Positions 23,768 to 35,134 of a stretch of DNA of 64,000 nt are shown one piece after another (the stretch's first letter is position 1; each line of letters starts with the position of its first letter). This stretch comes from Liolophura sinensis (lineage: Eukaryota; Mollusca; Polyplacophora; Chitonida; Chitonidae): assembly GCF_032854445.1 (NCBI RefSeq), contig NC_088304.1, positions 18,489,704 through 18,553,703 on the forward strand, read 5' to 3'. The notes below the pieces were generated by a model. That model did not search any database. It was given only the letters and a program-made list of their open reading frames with translations, and had not been told where the DNA came from. The translations under genes were made by a program, and so were the position numbers.

Positions 23768-23897
23768 AAGAGCATGGACATAAAATGTATATTATTTACA
23801 TTTCATTACAAACAATTATGGACATAAATCGTGTATTATTTGCATTTCATTTCAAACAATTATGAACATGAAGTACACGTTATTTACATTTCATTAC
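23768..23897. repeat. ~52-bp x2.5 tandem repeat
   Basis: Units 'atggacataaa..gta.tatttacatttcattacaaacaatt' repeated with changes. Copy 2 about 6,999 bp further on. Confidence 0.8.
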
Positions 23898-24157
23898 CAG
23901 AATAGTTTTGATTAAAAAGAATGACAACACAGCATTTTGAGTAATTTGCAGTTAACATCACTCCATTTTCATCCAATTCCGCTTAAGCCACAGCACTAGA
24001 GGGCGTGTAATTTTCCACTATTTATGCATTTAAATAAACAGAATATAACCCTGCGGTAAATCGACACGAGGCCGTATTTCACCGTTTACGTGTGCCATTT
24101 GCCAGTTATCACACAGTTCTGGATATATTCTCTGTGCTGTACTCCTTTGATGATATA

Positions 24158-24203
24158 CTGGCTACTAAACTGGCTACTAAACTGGCTACTAAACTGGCTA
24201 CTT
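24158..24203. repeat. 12-bp x4 tandem repeat
   Basis: Four units of 'ctggctactaaa', the last partial. Also in copy 2 at about 31,157. Confidence 0.95.
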
Positions 24204-24594
24204 ATCTGTACACGAACTGGAAACCTTTATTATTCATACATGATTGAGCTCACGAACACTGGAAAGGGGTGAACAATGTCAAAGTTTATTTACACTCCAT
24301 CACAAACATATCTTGATTCAAGACATTTGTTATAGCCATTTGCGCAAATTTGGTAATACAGAAAGCATATATATCATTTACTGATGATAACGTATGTTCC
24401 TTGATACACCAGTCATGGATGTCGGTACACAAAGCCAGAGCAAATTAAAGCTTGATAATCATGAAACATCGACACCTTCCACGTACTTGAATAACAATAC
24501 TAGCTATGATTATTCATTGGTCACGTGTTTTGTAACTTAAGTTGGTATGGTTATTCAAGTACAAGTAGCTAATTAAGGCCTTTTCTCCATGAAC

Positions 24595-24930
24595 CACAGG
24601 ATTTTGCGTCCTCCTCGAAGTCGGGAGACAAACCCAAGTCGGTGTCATACCAGGCACTTTAAAAATGATACTCATTGTTGCCTCGCTTGGCTATGAGCAT
24701 TGACAGGATAGAACAAGGAAATATGACTGACTGTTCCGGTGTCGATATGATATGACTGCATAAGGTGTCATGCCTGGTGTCTTCGGCATGATAATTCATT
24801 GGCGGTCGCATTTTACGGTACGGACTCGCCCTGCCATAAAACGACCCATGTATGTAGACACATCTAAGGACTCCTCGTCGTCATATGACTGAAAAATTGT
24901 TAAGTACAACGTTAAACATCAAGCATACAT
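24595..24930 (+). repeat. SINE group B, forward, diverged
   Basis: 'cctcctcgaagtcgggag', 'ggtgtcatacc', then 'gactcctcgtcgtcatatgactgaaaaattgttaagtacaacgttaaac' are group B blocks as in 15,735-16,015. Copy 2 at 31,594-31,929. Confidence 0.7.
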
Positions 24931-24969
24931 ACTTGTATCACGGCTGTTTTTATCATAAGTCATGTATCA

Positions 24970-25290
24970 AAACTGGTATGATCATTTGTAGGATGAATAA
25001 CAGCGGGTTTAATCATAAGTGATCTGCATAAGAGCTGGTTTAATCATAAATGATCTGCATAACAGCTGGTTTAATCATAAATGATGTGTATCACAGCCGT
25101 TTTAATCACAAACGATGTGTGTCGCCGCTGGTTTAATCATAAATGACACTGTTGGTTTAAACGTCAATGATATGTATCACTGGTTTTATTCTAACTGACA
25201 AGTATCGTGGATGGTCAAATCCCAACCGACATTCATCATTGCTTGTTCAGTCATAATTGTTACCTATCCCAGCTGGTTTAATCATAAATG
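24970..25290. repeat. 31-bp minisatellite continuous with the PAN exon
   Basis: About ten variable units of 'gatgtgtatcacagctgg' plus 'tttaatcataaat'. The right-most unit runs without a break into the 3' end of the PAN-like exon. The exon's final codons and stop (minus strand GTCATTTATGATTAA) are themselves the 'ttaatcataaatgac' part of the unit. Copy 2 at 31,969-32,289. Confidence 0.85.
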
Positions 25291-25519
25291 ACGTATCCCG
25301 GAGAGACCTGAGGTCCCCTCAGTCTGCTGTAGGGTTTATAGTAAATGATGCATTCGCCGCCATCTTGACCGGGTCCATGCGCAAAAGAGGAACATAGACA
25401 TGCTCTGGCGCAACGATCGGCGCACTGCAGAGCTAGGAGACCAGGGTAAGACTGATGGTTTTCAGAAGGGTATGTCTCATCACTTGACCGCCTCTCCCAG
25501 ATTCGTGCCCTTAGATTAC
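25278..25519 (-). CDS. PAN/apple-like C-terminal exon, duplicate copy
   Basis: Identical in translation to the exon at 32,277-32,518 and created by the 7-kb duplication. Acceptor tgtcttctgcag|gt before 25,519, phase 1; 80 codons including the TAA stop. PAN-like Cys pattern LQCADRCARACLC ... DGGEC. Because both copies keep the acceptor, lectin gene 2 could splice to either. Equally this copy may be unused, or may be an assembly artefact. Confidence 0.65.
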
Positions 25520-28067
25520 CTGCAGAAGACATAAACGTCATGGCATAATTTGTGGTTTTGTCGTGTTCCAGGTTGTGGAACTTGACTTGGGCTGCAAGTA
25601 GTCCCAGATAACGACCTGCGTAAAGCCCGGGACAGACCAGCGTATTCCGTGTCTATCTGCGTAGCGCTATCCAACTTTTGCGCGCAAAATCAACAGGTGA
25701 TTTTCTTTCACGAGAGACCAGAACGTAGGTAGCTGCATTGTCAACGTTCTGTACGTAACGTATTGAATTTCACCAAGACTATTTTGATTTTGCCTCATTA
25801 GAAGAAAAGTCACTAGCGTAAATAATTTATTTGCGTCACACTCAAGATTATTTCACTTATACGACGGCGGCCTTCATTATGACGTGAGGAAAGAGCGTAA
25901 ATAAGGATGAAGAATTGCCATGATACGTATCGTAAGTATGGAGTACAACGTGTTTTATTTCAGCGTCCCGTGTTAATCACATTTTATCTCAAGAACACCC
26001 ACTCATGAAACACGTTCTGATATATAATTCTTACGCTGATCGATTTATGTTTCCACTAAACTGGCCCTTTTCCAGGTCAATAATTGCAACGGTAATTCCC
26101 AAAACGGCGTTTAATACAAAGCACCAAACGAACTGAGAAAGTACATTAAGTGCGAAATTAGGACGTAATTATGCAAAGAGACGCAGTCAACAGTTTTCAA
26201 AGATGTTTGAAAGACACAAGATAAGTTTGGGGCGACTGAGTGAAATCTGAATTCAGATCGTGTATCATGCTGTAATACCAGTTGTCGATAACAAAATATC
26301 TGTCTCATTAGCGGTTTGATTGCAACTGTTCATATATCCAACGTGGCGATCTAATTCTGCACGATGAATTTACAGCCCTAGCTCCGGGTTAAGCGGAATT
26401 AGACACATCATGAAGCAGAAGGTAAACAACCGATGAATTCATGAAACCACTAACAGCGAAGTCTAGTTTCTTTGCATGGTTTTAATTTTACTGTATGCTA
26501 AACGTGATGACAACACACTCTTGATTAATTTTAGACAAACGAGGTTTCATAAATTGCAACTAACATCACTGTATTTTTGTGAAAAGACGCCTTAATGTAC
26601 CGGTTACGTGTGATCATTTGTCAGCTATCATACTGATGCCGGTACTCTGTTTTTACTCTCTGCAAAGCACGTCTTTATTTATGTTTGACATGACGTTTGA
26701 GTGATGGAATATCTGAAGTATTTGTTCCCACAGCTATACAATCTATACGACGAAAGAGACATTCTTATACCAGTCGTTATTCTGCGCGGACGTTACAGGT
26801 CAATAATCGCAAAGCTTATTCCCAAAACAACATATAACTCAAACCGTGCACCAAAGAACTGAAAAAGTACATAAAGTACAAAGTTAGGAACGAAAGAGGA
26901 GCTGTCAAAAGTTTCCAATGACGTTGACCAGGCACAAGTTTATATGTTCTTGTCGACTGACTCAAATTAGTATTCAAATCTTGTTTCCTTGTATTATATA
27001 AGTTGTCGATAATAAAATATGTATCCCAGTTGCGCTGACACACATACATATATTCAAATATATACAATATTAATTTGGTCGGTGTAGCCAGGCAGGTCTA
27101 TACAAGCATTTTCATACATTTTTGTGTCGTAATGCAAAAGATAGTCAAGGTCCAAGTAGACTTCGTCTCAGAAGGCTATCTGACAAGGCAGCGTCCTGTG
27201 GACAAGCATCAGAAGTTAAGCCTTTCTGGTTTATTCATTTCGATATTAACCTCCAGTAGAGATGGGTTTCTAATTCGAGGATTAAAAAAATTAGCTGCAA
27301 ATGTAAACGCAGCGATTTCCTAAGGGCTATATATACGTGCTTCACTACAACACGACAACTGTTTATCGATTTCCCTCAGGAAGCTTTGTAGAGTGGTTCC
27401 TTTATGTCAAACGCGAGGTTTCCCGTTCTCAAGCCGTGATTTTACGTGGTGTTTCGTTGTTCAATCAGATCGGCTGTTAATGCTAAAGCAGTTTTCATTG
27501 GTTGAGAACTGTTTGTGCACAGGGCATTGGAAAAACCCAGTGTCATCCGAGTGGAGTTTAATCGAAAAGGGTTTTTACCACATCCACGTCCAGCATCGAC
27601 CTACCGAAAATTAACCCCTACAAGTGGTTTCTAATCAGAAAAAACCCCATCCCGACCACGAATCATGTGTGTAAAAATTTGTCACATAATTTGGAACAAC
27701 TTCGGAAAGGAACAATGTACATACCTTGTAAATTGTGATGTCCTGCGCTCAACTTGCGGTGCAATCCGTGCCACAAGTCATAGTGAATTGTGCCACAAGT
27801 CATAGTGAATTGTGCCACAAGTCATAGTGAATTGTATACTGAGACATGATTCCTTTTATTTGATGAATTTATATGATTTATTTATTTGATTGGTGTTTTA
27901 CGCCGTTCTCAAGAATATTTCACTTATACGCCGGCGGCCAGCATTATGGTGGGAAGAAACCGGGCTCAGCCCCGAGGAAGCCCACGACCATCCAAGGAAG
28001 CCAGCATGAGCTGGACTTGAACTCACAGCGACCGCATTAGTGAGAGGCTTCTGGGTCATACGCTGCG

Positions 28068-28304
28068 CTAGTACCATAGTGGTACAGATGTTTTATGAAT
28101 TTTGGGTAGGCCATACATGACTGACGTACGGGTCCCACTGGGTCGAGTGTAGCCATAGGTTTCCTTAGAGATTACATCGTTCTTCTTGAGATTATGCAGA
28201 AAGCTTTGTACTGTAGTTTCTTTCATCACAGTGTTGTTTTTTGGTACTTTCCGAAATTTAGTGAAGTCCTCAATTATGGTCACATAGGACTGACGAAACG
28301 TCAA
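28068..28304 (-). pseudogene. Penelope-type RT fragment, copy 2
   Basis: Same translation as 21,067-21,303, including YGLPKIHK. Present because of the 7-kb duplication, not a second insertion. Confidence 0.75.
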
Positions 28305-29250
28305 AGATTGCCCAAAAATAGCAAGGGGTCAGCTGTGGCTGACTAATGTTACAGTGGAAATCACAGCTCAAATTCTCTGAAATTCGAAATCATTGACTAC
28401 TCCAACAACACTCTGAAGCACGCCTGTTTAGAATCCCTTCATATTACTAAACGTAATTAAGATCTGAATGTTCAAATGAGCTCAATGCCCCCCCGTTTGT
28501 TTGATACTTAATTGTCTCCTAGTTGCATGTGTTTATAAGAACACAGGCTCCCCCCCCCCCACTTAGGTTTTTTCCTTACTTCTTTAAGTATGTTCAATTC
28601 CTTTTCACTGTTGTTAGATGTGTGAGAACACATCGCTTTGTCCATGCATAGTCATTCTTCTCAGCGTGTAAAACCTGTTTTGTGTGCATTGTACATAACA
28701 CTACTCACCTGACCAAGCTGTGAACTGTATTGTTAACTTTCCTTGCACATATGTAGGTGGTAAGCGAACCAAATTTCTGTGTTTCTTTTTTCTGATGACG
28801 GAAGCAGTTGCGGCCGAAAGCTCATAATATACCACCAAAATAGCCCTATGTGGTTTAATTTTAGTTAGACCTCTCCACAGCAGAATAAGTTTTTGTTTGG
28901 CACATAAGAGGCTGACTTCTCGGCCTATAATTGGTATAAGGTGAAGTATTTCACGTCTACTGATCAAGTTCGCCTGACGGTTCTTTTACTATAACTGTCA
29001 GCTGGATGCCAAAAATAAAAATGCAAATATGTCTGATTACCCTTTGTAAGGTAATCTTGGCCACTAAAGTTCATAAAAAGAACTAAAAAATTTATTTTGA
29101 TTTATGTATCTGACACCTACCTTCGTGATCCTTAATAGAAAAGACAGCGTTAGACCAAATGTATATATGCATCGATTAAGTATTCCATAGGAAGTTTAAA
29201 AAGCATAACTTTTTATGTGATGTTGCATAACCGAGATATCCCAATTCAAA

Positions 29251-30104
29251 TTTATTTATTTATTTATTTATTTGATTGGTGTTTTACGCCGTATTCAAGA
29301 ATATTTTACTTATACGACGGCGGCCAGCATTATGGTGGGAGGAAACCGGGCAGAGCCCGGGGGAAACCCACGACCATCAGCAGGTTGCTGACAGACCTTC
29401 CCACGTACGGCCGGAGAGGAAGCGAGTATGAGCTGGACTTGAGCTCCCGGCGACCGCATTGGTGAGAGACTCCTGGGTCATTACGCTGCGCTAGCGTGCT
29501 AACCGACTGAGCGACGGAGGCTGTCTCCCAATTCAAAAGCGAAACATTCACTGACGTTGAGTCAAACGAAGCGCCGCAATGTTATCAGCTTTATCCAATC
29601 AGACGCGTGTTTAAAGCGCCGCCATGTTATCAGTTTAATTTAATCAGACGCGTGTTATTTATAAAACCCGAAGACAGGTCTATTTTTGCTTACGTCACTC
29701 GAAACCTTTTTTGCCTTTTGACCATAAGCGCATGTAAAATGCGAGTGACGTGACATCGTATTGCCGGTTGCGCTGAAATGATGAATTCCATGACCACTTA
29801 AGAAATATTTCTTATTAGAAGTTGATTTATAGAGTTACCAAACACGTCAGAAAAAATATTTGTGAGTGTTTACAAAGAATATTTCCCTAACACGACCATT
29901 ATACGACCCATTATGATGGGAGGAAACCGGGCATAGCCCGGGGGAAACCCAAGACCATCTGCAGGTTGCTGTTAGACCTAACCACGCACGGCCGGAGAGG
30001 AATCCAGCATGAGCTGGACGAACTCACAGCGACCACAGTGGCGAAAGGCTCCTGGGTCATTACGCTGCGCTAGCGCGCTAACCAACTAAACCGCGGAGGT
30101 CCCC
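29251..30104 (-). repeat. two SINE group A copies inside duplication copy 2
   Basis: 29,251-29,525 (full length, with its target-site duplication) and 29,879-30,104 (tail missing) are the duplicated counterparts of the copies at 22,252 and 22,880. Confidence 0.9.
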
Positions 30105-31593
30105 TCTTTTCTTTTAAGCTGACAGAGGAATATGTGACAGTGAATATTGAAAATAAGACCAACTGGCAATAAACCAATCAATTGACAATTATACTCCTCA
30201 CAGATCTTGTGCCGCTCTCTACTCACCTTTCATATCATTACCACCATTAGCAAGTTTTCTCAGGCAATCTTAAACAACGTCAAGGTCACTGGGCCACGGC
30301 GATGAAGCAGGAAGTGATGTCAGAAAACAAAGAACGAAAACGCTGTATCAAACTTTATTAGGGTTCCAAGCTGAAAGCCTATTGCTCTTGCATGGACTAG
30401 CAAGAACAGAAATGATCTGAACACACATTTTGCCGATTTCCCGATAACTATTCGTCAAGTTCTAACCAAACTGTTGATGAGTAGTTTCGCAGAAAATTAC
30501 TATTTAAGAGTAAACAAATGATAACCCAGTTTGACCTGCTTTGTCTGCCGTATGGTTGACTAATCATTTAACAATCTTGCATAGGGATTGCATGGATTAA
30601 GTTCAAATTTGGTACTGTTACAACAGGGCAACATAAATTGCATGGATCTAGACAAAATCGCCATTGCTACATGTATGTGTAATGATGGTGATTTCAGTTG
30701 ATTAGAATGGTTTTTTCTGTCGGTGATTAACATCTGTAGACATGAACTGTACGTTTACATTTGCTTAAGAGCATGGACATAAAATGTATATTATTTACAT
30801 TTCATTACAAACAATTATGGACATAAATCGTGTATTATTTGCATTTCATTTCAAACAATTATGAACATGAAGTACACGTTATTTACATTTCATTACCAGA
30901 ATAGTTTTGATTAAAAAGAATGACAACACAGCATTTTGAGTAATTTGCAGTTAACATCACTCCATTTTCATCCAATTCCGCTTAAGCCACAGCACTAGAG
31001 GGCGTGTAATTTTCCACTATTTATGCATTTAAATAAACAGAATATAACCCTGCGGTAAATCGACACGAGGCCGTATTTCACCGTTTACGTGTGCCATTTG
31101 CCAGTTATCACACAGTTCTGGATATATTCTCTGTGCTGTACTCCTTTGATGATATACTGGCTACTAAACTGGCTACTAAACTGGCTACTAAACTGGCTAC
31201 TTATCTGTACACGAACTGGAAACCTTTATTATTCATACATGATTGAGCTCACGAACACTGGAAAGGGGTGAACAATGTCAAAGTTTATTTACACTCCATC
31301 ACAAACATATCTTGATTCAAGACATTTGTTATAGCCATTTGCGCAAATTTGGTAATACAGAAAGCATATATATCATTTACTGATGATAACGTATGTTCCT
31401 TGATACACCAGTCATGGATGTCGGTACACAAAGCCAGAGCAAATTAAAGCTTGATAATCATGAAACATCGACACCTTCCACGTACTTGAATAACAATACT
31501 AGCTATGATTATTCATTGGTCACGTGTTTTGTAACTTAAGTTGGTATGGTTATTCAAGTACAAGTAGCTAATTAAGGCCTTTTCTCCATGAAC

Positions 31594-31929
31594 CACAGGA
31601 TTTTGCGTCCTCCTCGAAGTCGGGAGACAAACCCAAGTCGGTGTCATACCAGGCACTTTAAAAATGATACTCATTGTTGCCTCGCTTGGCTATGAGCATT
31701 GACAGGATAGAACAAGGAAATATGACTGACTGTTCCGGTGTCGATATGATATGACTGCATAAGGTGTCATGCCTGGTGTCTTCGGCATGATAATTCATTG
31801 GCGGTCGCATTTTACGGTACGGACTCGCCCTGCCATAAAACGACCCATGTATGTAGACACATCTAAGGACTCCTCGTCGTCATATGACTGAAAAATTGTT
31901 AAGTACAACGTTAAACATCAAGCATACAT
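31594..31929 (+). repeat. SINE group B, copy 2
   Basis: Duplicated counterpart of 24,595-24,930. Confidence 0.7.
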
Positions 31930-31968
31930 ACTTGTATCACGGCTGTTTTTATCATAAGTCATGTATCA

Positions 31969-32289
31969 AAACTGGTATGATCATTTGTAGGATGAATAAC
32001 AGCGGGTTTAATCATAAGTGATCTGCATAAGAGCTGGTTTAATCATAAATGATCTGCATAACAGCTGGTTTAATCATAAATGATGTGTATCACAGCCGTT
32101 TTAATCACAAACGATGTGTGTCGCCGCTGGTTTAATCATAAATGACACTGTTGGTTTAAACGTCAATGATATGTATCACTGGTTTTATTCTAACTGACAA
32201 GTATCGTGGATGGTCAAATCCCAACCGACATTCATCATTGCTTGTTCAGTCATAATTGTTACCTATCCCAGCTGGTTTAATCATAAATG
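31969..32289. repeat. 31-bp minisatellite, copy 2
   Basis: Duplicated counterpart of 24,970-25,290, again running into the 3' end of the PAN-like exon. I see the same units in the same order. Confidence 0.85.
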
Positions 32290-32518
32290 ACGTATCCCGG
32301 AGAGACCTGAGGTCCCCTCAGTCTGCTGTAGGGTTTATAGTAAATGATGCATTCGCCGCCATCTTGACCGGGTCCATGCGCAAAAGAGGAACATAGACAT
32401 GCTCTGGCGCAACGATCGGCGCACTGCAGAGCTAGGAGACCAGGGTAAGACTGATGGTTTTCAGAAGGGTATGTCTCATCACTTGACCGCCTCTCCCAGA
32501 TTCGTGCCCTTAGATTAC
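32277..32518 (-). CDS. lectin gene 2, PAN/apple-like C-terminal exon
   Basis: Last exon of gene 2: 242 nt, acceptor tgtcttctgcag|gt at phase 1, which fits the phase-1 donor of the CTLD exon at 33,489-33,689 about 970 bp upstream. It codes 79 residues plus stop, with a PAN/apple-like Cys pattern (LQCADRCARACLC, then DGGEC) and the end shared with the 17.4-kb exon (SRL..PQ.SPG.VIY). Spliced, gene 2 would be 705 nt of coding sequence, 234 residues: signal peptide, one CTLD, one PAN-like module. I infer a secreted lectin-like protein; function and ligand are unknown. Confidence 0.75.
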
Positions 32519-33149
32519 CTGCAGAAGACATAAACGTCATGGCATAATTTGTGGTTTTGTCGTGTTCCAGGTTGTGGAACTTGACTTGGGCTGCAAGTAG
32601 TCCCAGATAACGACCTGCGTAAAGCCCGGGACAGACCAGCGTATTCCGTGTCTATCTGCGTAGCGCTATCCAACTTTTGCGCGCAAAATCAACAGGTGAT
32701 TTTCTTTCACGAGAGACGACTAGGAAAGCGTCCAATGAACGTGTTTGATATTTCTCTCGTGCCCAATATCTCACCGTTTCTGAGGAACGAGCTCAGTTGG
32801 ATAGCTTTGTGTCCAATCAAATACCATTACAAAGTCGAATGGAGTTTGTAACCAAGACCGTTTCCCTTCACTACATGCAGAGTTCGAATCCATAAAGACT
32901 CATCTATTTGGGTGATGTTTATATGTACTAAGCAAAAACTAAATCAGCATTTGGAAAGGGATGAAGAATTCTTTGCACAAACAATTTGCGGCGTGTAATG
33001 CTGGCTTAAACACTCGTCGATTTGCTTGTCCACAACATAAAGAAGACTTTTTTGGCCTTTGTTAGTTTTTGTTAATTTCCTTCCGATATGAATAAGGTAT
33101 TTTAAAAAATATTGATCAAAGACATATATATGCCACATGCCACAGGCGT

Positions 33150-33400
33150 GAATACGATATTTGATTTCTGATTATTGCTTCACGCCACAATACTCAAACA
33201 TTTTCACTTCTACGACAATGAGTTGTTGGTGGAGGAAACCGCAGTGTCTGAGAAAAATGATCTTTGGCAAGTTACTGAGGAGTTTTTCCACATGTGACCT
33301 ACATGTATGCGCACCACACCAAGAAGTTGTTTCCCATGAGCGTCAGACTGTGCAAACCGCCACACGAGCATCGTCGACCGATTATTGCCTCTAAGGCCCT
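33150..33400 (+). repeat. SINE group C, diverged
   Basis: 'attgcttcacgccacaatactcaaacattttcacttctacgac' is a variant of the group A tail. The rest ('ggcaagttactgaggagtttttccacatgtgacctacatgtatgcgcacca') matches a different body also seen at 59,130-59,330. A related SINE group sharing its tail with A. Confidence 0.6.
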
Positions 33401-33488
33401 AAAAGGAGTGAGAGCTCTGGATGGGCTAGGGTCTACAAATTCTCTGGCCAAGGCGTCTTTGAGTCGTTACCTCATATCATGATCTTAC

Positions 33489-33689
33489 CTTTTTCACACA
33501 CGAAAAGGTGTTCCTTCAAGCAGGTAATATCGAAGGCTAGATAATCCCGCAGAGGATCGGGTATTGTGTTCCACCATATGTGGTCATTGAGTAGCACGCA
33601 ATGCTCTCCACCATCGTTGTCCTGTTCCCCTTTCCTCCACGGTATGATGTCACCGGCGTAAGTGCCGTCTTCCCATATGAATCTTCCTT
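33489..33689 (-). CDS. lectin gene 2, CTLD second-half exon
   Basis: Exon of 201 nt, phase 1 at both ends: acceptor gatgtgttttatcag before 33,689, donor gaaaaag|gtaaga after 33,489. It codes GRFIWEDGTYAGDIIPW, EHCVLLNDHIWW, then LAFDITC and FVCEKG, which aligns along its length with the gene 1 exon at 1264-1467 (WEDGT, PW, GE, EHCV, final CE.G). Canonical CTLD Cys residues are present. The EPN/WND sugar-binding triplets are replaced (GEQ; AFDITC), so classical calcium-dependent sugar binding is doubtful. Confidence 0.85.
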
Positions 33690-33872
33690 CTGATAAAACA
33701 CATCATCAAGACAACAAACATAACTGAGATGTACAACATAAAAAGAAAAACCAGAGCAGCGACGACAGTGTAATAACTTGCAAAAAGTCACAAAGTAATA
33801 GAGGAAACATACGGTGTGTGTATACGGCGAGGATTTTAATTCTCTTTACATCTGTTTATTTATTTGGAAGAT

Positions 33873-34148
33873 GGTGGTGACCGAGTGGTTAAACGTGTTT
33901 GTCCTTCCATCGTTGTTACATACGGGCTCTAAATAAGAAATTTGAGTTTTTGGAGCACACACTGTTCGTAGGACCTTGATGACAATAAGTGATCCGAGAC
34001 ACTCATTGAACGTGACTTCTCTTTCACCGAAAATGATGTGCATATGTTCGTCAGTAAAATACCAAAGGACAATGGCCTATAGAGGACACTCCGTTTTCCT
34101 CTTCATGTGACACTGGCCGTCATCACATATGTGAAACTTTCCTTAAAG
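33873..34148 (+). repeat. old SINE with Leu-tRNA-like head (probable)
   Basis: 'ggtggtgaccgagtggttaaacgtg' resembles the A-box region of a tRNA-Leu-type head. The far end 'ctggccgtcatcacatatgtgaaac' resembles the group A/C tail. The middle is diverged and no B box is obvious. Confidence 0.4.
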
Positions 34149-34149
34149 T

Positions 34150-34760
34150 ATCCGTTAAAGGAGAAGAAAACATAAACATGATCCCAAAATCAGATGAAAG
34201 AGCGTCATAACTTATTTACATATATGATCTTTAATGTTTTTGGGGATTTTTTTCAAGAGAAAAGGGTATTTGAAAATATTTTTGTATGGTGGGTATTTGG
34301 GATCAACTTATGGTATTTATCGTTGTTGCATGATAATGTTCTAAACAAGGATGTGATGCTTGTCTAATAAATTTATTTGAATGTAAATTTGATGTTTATA
34401 TCGAAACACATGCATTTAATTTAAATTCTGATAATATTTATGAACATATTAAAGATAAAAATATGATCCAAATTGAGGTTTAATACATTTGTTAGCCGAA
34501 AAAACAAATTCTAGTGCAAACATACTAAAAAAAATACTAAACCTTTGTTACATCCTCATTTATGACATTATTAAACAAAGACTATAAATACCAAAAGGTG
34601 GTCCCAGATACCCACCATACAAAAATTATTTTCAAGTGTCTTTTTCTCCTTAAGGAAAAATTGGAAAAAAATATTGAAGACAACATTTACGAATAACTTT
34701 TTGCACTCTTTCATCTGAACATTATGTCATTTTTATGTTTTACACCTTTAAGCAACGGTC
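34150..34760. mobile_element. MITE with ~220-bp terminal inverted repeats
   Basis: 34,150-34,375 is an imperfect inverted repeat of 34,540-34,760: 'gttaaaggagaagaaaacataaacat...gatgaaagag' against '...ctttcatctgaa...atgttttacacctttaagc', and 'gtatggtgggtatttggga' against 'tcccagatacccaccatac'. The core is AT-rich and non-coding. A non-autonomous DNA element or foldback; no transposase present. Confidence 0.75.
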
Positions 34761-35134
34761 ACATCAAATAAGAGATCCGTTAAGTATCCGTTAAGCAACG
34801 ATCACATCAAATAAGAGATATTCAATCACCTGAATGGTATTTAATGTCATATTCAAAAACTTTCCAGGCATACGAGCGTGGTCAAATATATGGCTAAGAT
34901 AGCCAGAGTGTACTTCACCAGCTGTGTGATAAAACGGCCTAACTAAAAGCCGTAGCCAAACCAGCGAACACTGGATTCGAACCTGTGATCTTATTGGTCT
35001 TGCATCGATGTCTTAATGAAGATTACTTTAGAGGATCGATTGCGTCATTAAGAGTCCTCACATAGGAGACTGGCCATTTGAAATATCACATATATTGCAT
35101 CTTGTTAAATTAAGAGCACTAGTTGCTACTCTAC

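Larger units (their letters stand above)
18717..25718. repeat. 7.0-kb tandem duplication, copy 1
   Basis: The 7,002-bp unit is followed directly by copy 2, with the junction 'gagagac|cagaacg' at 25,718/25,719. Offsets of matching features fall from 7002 to 6999 across the unit. They are explained by four homopolymer-length changes: ggtta/gtta near 20,213, tttt/ttt near 20,228, gttccc/gtttccc near 20,420, and C13/C11 near 21,550. I noticed no substitutions. The unit carries a PAN-like exon, a Penelope RT fragment and several SINEs. Confidence 0.95.
25719..32717. repeat. 7.0-kb tandem duplication, copy 2
   Basis: 6,999-bp repeat of 18,717-25,718. It ends at 'ttctttcacgagagac' (32,717), after which the sequence becomes unique ('gactaggaaagcg'). 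No repeated sequence lies at the outer borders, so there is at most 1-2 bp of microhomology. Confidence 0.95.

Noticed and set aside
33537-33791. 84-codon minus-strand frame over lectin exon 2 of gene 2
   Set aside because: It is a shadow in another frame; the CTLD-coding frame with proper splice borders is 33,689-33,489.
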